From Ctenosaura bakeri (lineage: Eukaryota; Chordata; Lepidosauria; Squamata; Iguanidae), in assembly GCA_948474755.1 (NCBI GenBank), contig CAOLHI010000625.1, positions 434,001 to 498,000 on the forward strand: 64,000 nucleotides of DNA, read 5' to 3'. The notes beneath the pieces were generated by a model that saw only the letters and a program-made list of their open reading frames with translations, did no database searches and was not told the DNA's origin. Position 1 is the stretch's first letter. Every line of letters starts with the position of its first letter. Both the position numbers and the translations under genes were made by a program. Positions 56,016 to 64,000 of the stretch are shown here, piece after piece.

Positions 56016-58084
56016 TGGAGCTAATACAGGATACTGGCCTACATCTTTGCAGTGAAACAGATTTGCAAGTAATCATTTGCAAGTAATCTTTTTTAACAAC
56101 TAGCACAGTGGTAGGCAAACTTGAGGAGTAGGTCCTGTGCCACTGTGTAGTTTTTTTTAATGCCGTCTCTACTGTTGTCAGTTGCTTATCTTGTTGTTGG
56201 GCTTAGTAAATGAGCCACATAGGAACTTAATGAAAATACATATGAAAACTTCAATTTGCACAAGCACAATAGTGTTCTTTCTCTTCCCTTTCTGGGCTGA
56301 CCCAAGATACTTTGCTGGCTGAGCTGAATGATAAAATTGTTCCCACTCTTCTGTATGCAACCACATTATTGGTGATGGCACACCTTCCCCCACAGCTGAG
56401 GATGCATCTTTGGGCAGGCTGAATCGCAACCTTATCTCTGTCCTCCAGTACCTCACCTCTACCTCCCAGCATCTGCAGTGGGCACTTCACTCTTTTTAAT
56501 GGTAGACATTGCCCTCTATGCTTGCTCACTCACTTCCTCCCTCTTTGTTTGCTCTTCCAGCTTTCCTTTGGCTGACCTTCTGCAACCTCTTCGTAGCTTT
56601 TGTCTATATTTGCTCTAGGATGTGCCAAAAGCAGATTGTGATAGTATGATTAGATGCTGGGAGGATGGATAAGTTTTTATTCTCAATTTTTTTAACATCT
56701 GGATTTTAATGAGGTCTTATCCTTGGCCAGTTAATTATTTTCCCCACTGATTTGTTTCATAGCCTTCAATTTTGCCTGCTGATCATAAGATCCATATTTC
56801 AATGAGACACAGCTTTAAACTCAGGATTATCTCTTCCATTGAAATCAGCATGCTTAATTGTTGACTAGATCCTGGACTTTCTTTTTAAATTGGTTTGTGG
56901 AAGAGTTGGATGTGAAGAAGCCTAGACAAATGTGGCATATGAGACATAATCCTATTTCAGGGAATAAGTGAGTTTATACAACAGAGAAATCTTAAAATGC
57001 TCTAAGTTTCCCTTAGCCAACAGAAGGGGTAGATGCAGAAAGTTCAGACTGATCAATATGCATATTAAATGCTATCTCAATGAATGTTTGCATGATTTCA
57101 GCCATACACTGGCTCAGCTTTAGATCAGAGTATTCAGAGTATGGAAAAGTACAGTAACCATTTTTGACTATACTTCCCAGAATCCCCAGTCAGTATGATC
57201 TTCTCTCCACACCTCTAAGTTTGGTTTAGACCAGCCTTTCCTGTCCTGATGTAGAAAAGGCAGAGCCAGTCATATTTCTGCCATGTGAAAACACCCCAAT
57301 GATACAAAGTGAAAGGAAAACAGCTCAACCCAGAAGTACCAAAAGACCTTGCAAAACAATTCAAGTCTTTCAGCCTTTTTGATTTAGTGCTTTAATCCTC
57401 TTTTCCAGTCTGGAAATCCCCCCACATGGGAACATTACCTCAGACACAAAATAGTTCCTGAGAAGTTCTGTCTAACTGCAAGATATTGCAGAAGGTAAAA
57501 AACAAGTACAGACAGCTAACCTGTAGTTCATCCAAAAAATGAGATTCCATCCTCCTTTGGATACATTTCATAACACCAGAGCTTTTGAGCTGCGCAAACA
57601 ACTATGTGTTTGTGTTGGCAGAAACAAAATAACTTCTGCAAAATAGATATATTGCACACAATCCTCTGGTCATAAAAGAATGATGCCTCCATGAAAAAGA
57701 GAAATAAAAAAGTGAAGAAATGAAGAAAACACAAGGCACATGCCATTCTTTCCAAACTAATGGAAAGTAACAGCATAACTGGGCATGAAGTTGCAGTTTC
57801 CTTCATTTTTAGAATGGTGCTAAGGGAAGTATGCATTAATGTTGGTGTTGCAAGCCACAAAATATTCTCTCATATTGCACTGACACACTAATGCATGTAC
57901 AGTGGTTACTTGCATATATATGACTGGTTCCTGAATCATTTTTTTTCTGGAGACCATCCTGCTCCTGGAGCGGGTAAAGCAATCCACCTAACCTGAGTTA
58001 TCTTGACTCCATATTGCTGAGGATAGGTAACAGATAGCATTTAAACTGGGTCCCAATTTTATGAAGCAATCCAGTAGCAGAGCT
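56016..58084. other. No recognisable gene
   Basis: AT-rich non-coding DNA. A TATACTTCCCAGAATCCCCA piece near 57169-57190 is a fragment of a palindromic repeat. Nothing else recognised. Confidence 0.5.
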
Positions 58085-58262
58085 TGGAGTGTGTGGAGGG
58101 GGGTAGGAGGCGGGTGGGGCTACAGTGTGAAGAGCATGGCCATTGTGTGTGTGGGCATGGATGCAGTATGTGTGGGCGTGGCCATGTTGTGTGTGGGGTG
58201 TGGCTATGGGCCAGGACACCCCAAAAACATTGCTGTCTGGGGCAAATCGCTCCTCCCGCCCC
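58085..58262 (+). repeat. Interspersed repeat shared with 9130-9285
   Basis: Begins GAGCTTGGAGTGTGTGGA, carries several GGGCGTGGCCATG-like subrepeats and ends AAAACATTGCTGTCTGGGGC. It abuts the truncated 5' end of the CR1 element. Family unknown. Confidence 0.5.
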
Positions 58263-58284
58263 AACATCCCTACACGACTGATTC

Positions 58285-59480
58285 AATCACAGACAAAGAG
58301 GAAGAGTAAGCCAAAGCTGTGGATGTAGCATATCTCGATTTCAGTAAGGCCTTTGACAAAGTTCCCCATGGCATTCTTGCAACGAAGCTGGTAAAACGTG
58401 GGCTGGACAGGGCTACTGTTAGTTGGATTTGTAATTGGTTGACCGACTAAACCCACAGGGTGATCACCTATGGCTGCTTTTCATCCTGGAAAGAAGTGAC
58501 TAGCGGGGTGCCACAGGGTTCTGTCCTGGGCCCAGTACTGTTCAATACTTTTATCAATGACTTGGATGAAGGAATAGAGGGCATGCTCATCAAATTTGCA
58601 GATGACACCAAATTGGGAGGGGTTGCTAATACGCCAGAGGACAGGATCAAAATTCAAAATGACCTGGATAGATTGGATAGCTGGGCCAAGGCTAACAAAA
58701 TGAAATTAAACAGAGAGAAGTGTAAGGTCCTACACTTAGGTAGAAAAAATGGAATACAGAAATATAGGATGGGGGACACGTGGCTGGATAGCAGTACGTG
58801 TGAAAGGGATCTAGGAGTCTTCATAGACCACAAGCTGAACATGAGTCAGCAGTGTGATGCAGCAGCCAAGAAAGCCAATGCAATTCTCAGCTGCATCAAT
58901 AGGAGTATGGTGTCTAGATCGAGGGAGGTACTGGTACCACTCTACTCTGCTTTGGTTAGACCCCATCTTGAATACTGTGTCCAGTTCTGGGCACCCCAAT
59001 TCAAGAAGGACATGGTCAAGTTGGAGCCAGTCCAGAGGGGGCGACCAAAATGGTGAGAGGCCTGGAAGCCATGCCCTATGAGGATAGACTTAGTGAGCTG
59101 GGTATGTTTAGTCTGCAGAAGAGAAGGTTAAGAGGGGACATGATAGCCATGTTTAAATATTTGAAGGGATGCCATGTAGAGGAAGGAGAGGGCTTGTTTT
59201 CTGCTGCTCCAGAGACCAGGACAAGGAGCAATGGATTCAAGCTGCAGGAAAGGAGATTCCACCTGAACCTCAGGAAGAACTTCCTGACAGTCAGGGCTGT
59301 CCAGCAGTGGAATATGCTGCCTGGGAGTGTAGTGGAGTCTCCTTCTTTGGAGGTTTTTAAGCAGAGACTGGATGGCCATCTGTCGGAAGTGCTTTGAGGG
59401 TGTTCCTGCATGGCAGGGGGTTGGACTGGATGGCCCGTGTGGTCTCTTCAACTCTACATTTCTATGATTCTATGATTCTA
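58285..59480 (+). mobile_element. CR1 LINE, 5'-truncated
   Basis: The 3' 1.2 kb of a CR1-type non-LTR retrotransposon: end of ORF2, a short 3' UTR (GGTTGGACTGGATGGCCCGT and TGGTCTCTTCAACTCTA) and a terminal ATTCTATG-type octamer repeat at 59455-59479. That octamer tail, rather than poly-A, is diagnostic of CR1. 5' truncation is the normal outcome of CR1 insertion. The low level of damage suggests it is fairly young. Confidence 0.88.
58309..59397 (+). pseudogene. CR1 ORF2, reverse transcriptase and C-terminal part, broken
   Basis: Nicks-and-copies reverse transcriptase of a LINE; the endonuclease and N-terminal RT are missing. Visible motifs: AYLDFSKAFDKVPH near the start, SGVPQGSVLGP in the fourth RT block (about 58500-58532), and the catalytic FADDTKL (about 58593-58613). 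The conserved C-terminal region then runs to the natural stop at 59397. Two lesions break it: a TAA at about 58447-58449, and a one-base loss near 59035-59045 that ends the 58460 frame at 59056. The reading continues in the next phase from 59044. Otherwise the protein is well preserved. Confidence 0.85.
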
Positions 59481-59689
59481 ATTAATTTAACCTAAGATAG
59501 GAAACCATTAAGTCTATCTCACATGAAGCAGATGCTTAAATATGAGCCTGGCTGTACTTGACAGTCTTCATCAAAGAGGCTGATGTTATGTCCCATCAGC
59601 ATTGCAGCTCTGGAATTCTCTGATAAGTTAGATCAGGTGGGTTCCATTCCTACTAAGTTTTAAAAAGGCAATGACATTATTTTGGGGGG
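59481..59689. other. Short stretch between CR1 copies
   Basis: Non-coding. GGAATTCTCTGATAAGTTAG at about 59612 may belong to the older CR1 copy that follows. Confidence 0.4.
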
Positions 59690-59822
59690 ATGGTGGACTC
59701 TCCTTCTTTGGAGATCTTTAAACAGAGGTTGGTTGGCCATGTCTTAGAAGTGCTTTAATCCTACATTACTCAGAAGTTGGATTAGATAGTCCTCACCAAC
59801 CCTTCCAGATCTATGATTCTAT
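59690..59822 (+). mobile_element. Older CR1 3'-end fragment
   Basis: GGTGGACTCTCCTTCTTTGG, TTTAAACAGAGGTTGGTTGG and GAAGTTGGATTAGATAGTCC parallel the younger copy's 3' end at 59330-59440. It ends ATCTATGATTCTAT. More diverged, so older. Confidence 0.7.
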
Positions 59823-59882
59823 TTTGATGGGACTATGGTGGGTTTTAATATTTTTCTTTTTGTTTAAAATAAATTGTACTTA

Positions 59883-60349
59883 GGCCCTTTCCAGACGTGG
59901 GGAGGGAACCGTGCGAAAACGGGACTCACCGGATTTCCTGAGCGTCTGGGTGAGTCCGTTGGGATGAGGAGCAGTGTGAGCTCGTGGCTCCGCACTGCTC
60001 CAGCGTCCAAAATGGCGGCTTCCAGTTGGTGGAGGCTCTCCACCAACCGGAGAAGCTCGCCAGCCAAAAGCCTGCCCCCGGAAGATCTGCAGGCACGCAC
60101 TTGTGTGTGCCTGCAAATCTGCTCTGGAGCACGGCAATGGAGTGACATGGACTCGCGCGCTCCGTGCTTTTCAAAAACCTCTAAAAAGAGGTTTTTAAAA
60201 AGCACACTGAGCGATCAGTTCTGGTCGTGCAGAACTGGACTGAGGTACAGAACTACAAAAAGTAGTTCGCCCCAGTCCACTCTACGGTGCAGAAGACCTC
60301 CATTGGAGGTCGCTCTGCACCATTTTAAAAGCCCGCTGCAGAAATGGCC
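59883..60349. mobile_element. Hairpin-rich miniature element, GGCCCTTTC ends, TSD TTA
   Basis: This 467-bp element is flanked by TTA on both sides. Ends are GGCCCTTTCCAGACG and GCAGAAATGGCC. The right half holds three hairpins in a row: CCTCT/AGAGG with flanking A/T runs (60176-60198), GAACTAC/GTAGTTC inside TGGACTG/CAGTCCA (60233-60280), and GTGCAGA with ACCTCCA/TGGAGGT (60289-60321). Its interior differs from the 36331-type copies. The frames on both strands (up to 159 codons) have no domain. Confidence 0.7.
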
Positions 60350-60599
60350 TTAGTGAGTCCTCGTGGAATAAACAATTTATAAACACTTGAAATAAATACT
60401 GGATAGATGTGTCATGTCATAATGTGATCCTTTTCTGTCTTCTCATTGATTCCGAATGCTTGCTCAAAGCCACTCATTAAAGGCTAATGGGATGATCTTG
60501 AAATTATTCAGCTTCTCAGATACTTTTGCAAAAGCAATTAAAATTTTCTGAGATGCACACAGAAACACTGACAGATAACACCCATTGGAACAGTTTTCC

Positions 60600-60850
60600 A
60601 AGAAGTAGCTGTGTTAGTGTCTTGCAGTGTAAAAAGGAAGAAAGAAGAGAGAGGAAACGAAAAAGGGAAAAGAGATGTGGCAGCACCTTTAAGACCAACT
60701 GGTTTTTATTTTCTCATGTGGTTCTGTGGATAGAAACCCACTTCTTTGGAGGCTCCGTACTGCATCTGAAGAGGTGGGTTTACCACTCATGAAAACTCAT
60801 TGCTGTTGGAATAAATATTTTACTACCATGTCCATTATATGTCAATTCAC
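60600..60850 (+). mobile_element. Interspersed repeat with degraded hammerhead-like core, possibly Penelope-like
   Basis: AGTAGCTGTGTTAGTGTCTT, then a purine-rich tract, GGCAGCACCTTTAAGACCAA, AAACCCACTTCTTTG and CTGAAGA at 60766-60772. GTGGG/CCAC pairing and GAAA at 60791-60794 follow, then AATAAA. The CTGAAGA and GAAA boxes match a hammerhead core, but extra bases before GAAA suggest it is dead. This order of blocks is one I recall from amniote repeats; the Penelope link is inferred. Confidence 0.45.
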
Positions 60851-60864
60851 GTTGTAGGTTAGGA

Positions 60865-60960
60865 ATGTTTTTGGACTACAGCTCCCAGAATTCCATAGTC
60901 AGCATGGTCAGTGGTCGCGTTGGCTGGGGGATTCTGGGAACTGTATTCTTAAATAGGTAT
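60865..60960. mobile_element. Palindromic hAT-like repeat
   Basis: TTTTGGACTACAGCTCCCAG and GGGGATTCTGGGAACTGTAT are opposing arms around GTCAGCATGGTCAGTGGTCG. Member of the common GGACTACAACTCCCA family. Confidence 0.5.
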
Positions 60961-60983
60961 TCCAAGCCCTGGTCCCAATTTAA

Positions 60984-61415
60984 GGCCCTTTTTGCACACA
61001 ACTTTGAATGTCAAATGGCCACAGGGGTGATGCAGAATCGCAAGGATGGTTCCGCATGACGTTCTCGCGATTATCCATCACTCCCTTAGCAATCCTGTGG
61101 CAATCGCATAGTATTTCATTTTTGGGTTTTTCCCAAAAATGATGCACATTTGAGCATTCCTCCTGCATCCTTCCCGCACTTACCTCACATGCAGAATGTC
61201 AGGAAATGCAATGGCCATGCTTCCTCCTCCAGCACAGGCTGAGAAAGTACCTGGCTGCGCTTTGGAAGGAAGGGGTGGAGCTATTGCGCTTCCTTCTGTC
61301 CAGCATGGAGCTGCTGCAGACAGAAGCACAAGGGACGTGATTCCCTCTCAGAGGAGGGAATCTTCTGCAATCTTCATGTGACGCCAGCAGCACCAGGTAA
61401 GGTACGAAAATGGCC
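60984..61415. mobile_element. Hairpin-bearing miniature element, GGCCCTTTT family, TSD TAA
   Basis: This 432-bp element is flanked by TAA on both sides. Ends GGCCCTTTTTGCAC and GTACGAAAATGGCC. Modules: long hairpin (CCACAGGGGTGATG to CATCACTCCC and CCTGTGG), small hairpin (CATTTTTGGG and complement), GCACTTACCTC at 61176-61186, core, and CCAGGTAAGGTACG joined directly to the right end. Same order as the 53465 copy. Confidence 0.75.
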
Positions 61416-61418
61416 TAA

Positions 61419-63037
61419 ATGCCATTCTTTGGGAAGACTACGTTCAAGAAAGAACTATTGAACAAAATTTTGAATCAAAATACATCTCAGTGGGCTATGA
61501 CACAATAGCAAAAGCAGAAGAAAAAGGCAGTTAATCGGTATAATTTCATTCAGGGCAAAGTTATTACAGAGGAAACTGAAACAAGTTTAAACTGCTGATT
61601 CAATCTCTTTCACAAGGAAACCAATAAACAGGAAATAGAGTGTGCACAAATCATGGGAAATGGAAGAGGGTAAAAATGAAAATAGAAAAGGACAAAAAAT
61701 GAGTTCAAGCATAAGCATTAGAATCTTTTGGAACTGGATAAAAGAGCTGAATCTCTTTTTAAAGGCCAATCACAAGAACTTTGTTTTGCAAGATTGAAAA
61801 CTACATATGAAATATTTTAACCTGCAATGATATAACAGCCAAAAATGGGCTTTTCAGCCTCTATAACTCAGAAATGAGTTGCCATCTCACTAATCCAGGA
61901 TATATTGGAATCTTTCATTTCCAAATAAAATGAAAGATAAATGGAGTATCCTTTTAGTAGCTTGGTATCTAGTATGATTTGGGCCAGTTTATTGGCTCAT
62001 AGATTTATTGGTTTTTAAAGCAGATGTCCACTTTCAATAACATAATATTCTTTTTATGTCCAATGAGAATAAAGAGGGAAAACACAATACTTCTGGGATT
62101 TATGATGAAATATTACCATGAGACTATCTTTTTTTCTGCTTCATGGAGGAATTTGAAGCAAGTGCTATATATGTGTACAGTGATCGTCTGAGGGCTGGAT
62201 TAAGGCACATTAGGGCCTTCAAATTTAAGTTTAAGATTTTGTTAAATTTAAGAAGTATCCCCAAAATGTGAAATTCAGCCATTATTTTCATGTATTTTTA
62301 GAGGACCCTGAAATTCTGGGACCCTGTAACAGCTACATTTAGCTGAAGTCTGAATCTGGAATTCATATTAATTGAAGAACAATAACATTATTTTACGAAG
62401 TGACTGTTGATGAATTCCTCACATATTTATGGCATGTATTTTGCTCCTGAGACTTTTTGTTTTTTAAAAGATCATTATTTTATTTTTACGAGATGGAGAG
62501 AAGCCTTTAATTAAGAAAAAAAATCATTATTTTATTAAACACTCTGTGACATTATGCCTAGATGTATATGCACTATCAGAAGAGTTCAGGTCTCTAAATC
62601 ACATCCTTATACTGCTGGTTTAGTGATTCAGCAATACCCAAACAGGAAGTACTATACCACTTGTAGGTTTATATACAATTTCCCTATTTTTGCTGAGTGA
62701 ACTTACCATTGATTTGATCTGTGGTTCACCCAGTTTGCTTGGGAGATGGATGGAAACAGATCAATAAAGTTGTTTTGTTGATTAGGAGAATGAGATTATA
62801 TGCACTGGATCAAATTGAATTTTATAAAATGGAAACCAATTCACCACCCCACAGCCATTTCTGCTTGTTGGTCGGTGTTCACAAGTCAGAATAGAGTTCA
62901 CCGCTTCCCTAAAAATACTTCAGACATTGCTGCTGTAGTTTGGAGACTCTTAAGTAGGGAAGTAATCATTTCCCCACAACTGGTTGGGCTATCTTCAAGA
63001 CCTAACTTACCAGCAGTGGTCTGAAGCAGAAGTCAAG
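61419..63037. other. No recognisable gene
   Basis: AT-rich non-coding DNA with short domain-free frames. Nothing recognised. Confidence 0.55.
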
Positions 63038-63269
63038 GGCCCTTTCCGCACTGAGGCTTCTAGTGCAAGCGGGGGAGGCCGGCAAGCGCAAGAAGGCTCA
63101 TCCGGGAGGCTGCCGCTTCCCCCTCCTTCCTTCCGCAGGCGAAGGAACCAGCGGGGAAGCAGCACCGAAGGAGGCTTGCCGCACAAGCCACCCTCCCCCC
63201 CGTGCGAAGCGGGAGACCACGCGCCGGATTCCCACCCCGCACGTGCGCGCGAAGCGGGTGGCGTCACAC

Positions 63270-63350
63270 CGGATTCCTCCCCCCGCGCGCGCCGGATTCC
63301 TCCCCCGCGCGTGCCGGATTCCTCCCCCCGAGCGCGCCGGATTCCCCCCC
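63270..63350. repeat. GC minisatellite, GCCGGATTCCTCCCCC units
   Basis: Four to five units of about 22-25 bp, each with CCGGATTCC, a C tract and an alternating CGCGCG run. Confidence 0.8.
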
Positions 63351-63522
63351 GCGCGCGCGAAGCGGGTGGCGTCGCGTCCCCCCCATGCTTGCGCGCGCGA
63401 AGCGGGTGTCGCGTCCGGCGCGCTACCTCCCCACCCCGCTCCTTCCTTCCGCAGGGGCGGAGGGAAGGAAGCGCGACCTGGCCGGTTCCCAGAGGCTCCG
63501 CACGAAAGGTAAGTGTGGGTGG

Positions 63523-63679
63523 GCGCCGGGAGCGTTGCGTGAGCGCGGGGTGATTTTCGCTTGGACGCGAAAATCAAAAACCCACGCTCGCGCCGCTTCA
63601 GCGCCGGGAGCGTTGCGTGAGCGCGGGGTGATTTTCGCTTGGACGCGAAAATCAAAAAACCCACGCTCGCGCCGCTTCA
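63523..63679. repeat. 78-bp tandem duplication containing a hairpin
   Basis: GCGCCGGGAGCGTTGCGTGA begins both units (63523 and 63601). The second differs only by one extra A in the A run after the hairpin. Confidence 0.92.
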
Positions 63680-63926
63680 GCCCCGTGAGCCGGGCGGAAG
63701 TGGGAGTGTGTCGTGCGGAGCGACGCTCCCACTCCCGCGAGGCTCACGGGGCTGTCGCGCGAGCAAAGGCCCGTGCAAAAAGGGCCATAGTTAGGCAAGG
63801 GTTTGAATAGGGTGGAATGAATCCAGTATAGATTTTGCTAAAAGCAGTGGGTCATAGGGGGGAAAAAATAGAAGTGGGGTTGTACATTTCTTCCCTGTCA
63901 TTCGAATCCTCTCCTGCCTCTTCTTT

Positions 63927-64000
63927 GGCCCTTTTCGCACCTTATCTTGATAGTGCGACGAACTAGAGCCCTCACAATATTGCCAATATCGCAAGAGGCC
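63927..64000. mobile_element. Left end of another GGCCCTTTT-family element, cut by window edge
   Basis: GGCCCTTTTCGCACCTTATC is a near-perfect family end, preceded by TTT. The interior runs off the window, so the right end and duplication cannot be tested. Confidence 0.6.

Larger units (their letters stand above)
63038..63786. mobile_element. Large CpG-rich member of the GGCCCTTTT hairpin family
   Basis: Ends GGCCCTTTCCGCACTG and CCGTGCAAAAAGGGCC. At 749 bp it is the longest copy. It contains AAAGGTAAGTGTG at 63506-63518, two tandem 78-bp units each with a GATTTTCGCTTGG/CGCGAAAATC hairpin, and a long hairpin (CCCCGTGAGCC to GGCTCACGGGG, 63681-63751). The left half has a CGCGCG-rich minisatellite. 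Flanks AAG and ATA do not match. The frames of 149-202 codons are compositional artefacts. Confidence 0.68.

Noticed and set aside
59864..60353. Frames of up to 159 codons on both strands
   Set aside because: They lie within a hairpin-rich non-autonomous element, and none has a domain.
62984..63810. Frames of 149-202 codons on both strands
   Set aside because: They overlap each other in a CpG-rich transposon with minisatellites. The Arg/Pro/Ser-rich products are compositional.

Overview
This window looks like intergenic or intronic DNA from a squamate reptile, probably a lizard. It is AT-rich and I recognised no host exon, tRNA or rRNA. It holds a dense, layered set of transposable elements typical of squamates: a tyrosine-recombinase retrotransposon of the Ngaro type, a CR1 LINE, tRNA-derived SINEs with a BovB-like 3' end (Sauria SINE type), SPIN-like hAT elements, Tigger/pogo-like mariners, and many palindromic miniature elements with 3-bp target duplications. 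The organism call is an inference from this repeat mix.

Layout. 1-10 kb: unannotated AT-rich DNA, one palindromic miniature element (2.8 kb), microsatellites (5.3-5.5 kb) and a possible hammerhead-bearing repeat (8.5 kb). 10-15 kb: a cluster of six palindromic GGCCATTTCC elements and a SINE. 15-22 kb: mostly featureless. 22.3-24 kb: an 797-bp SPIN-like hAT element with a GC-rich cargo, then a mariner-like element. 24.9-25.3 kb: a SINE split by a palindromic element. 25.3-32.1 kb: the main coding feature, a Ngaro-type element on the minus strand. It reads gag (two overlapping frames), RT/RNase H, tyrosine recombinase (one internal stop) and an SGNH hydrolase, with an alternating tandem array upstream of gag. 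32-53 kb: mostly featureless, with a 135-bp hAT palindrome (33.8 kb) and two members of a second hairpin-bearing family (35.5 and 36.3 kb). 53-64 kb: very repeat-rich, with five more complete or partial members of that second family, nested mariner/SPIN/palindrome insertions (54.8-56.0 kb), and a 5'-truncated but well-preserved CR1 (58.3-59.5 kb).

How the parts relate. The Ngaro proteins would act together: Gag packages RNA, RT/RNase H makes circular cDNA, the recombinase inserts it, and the SGNH enzyme has no settled role. All other mobile elements are non-autonomous or decayed and would depend on enzymes made elsewhere. The most unusual material is a family of 380-750 bp elements ending GGCCCTTTT that combine 3-bp target duplications, two conserved hairpins and two outward-facing splice-donor-like sites. 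Also notable are two SPIN-like elements carrying different promoter-like cargo. Family names were assigned by eye and not checked against a database.
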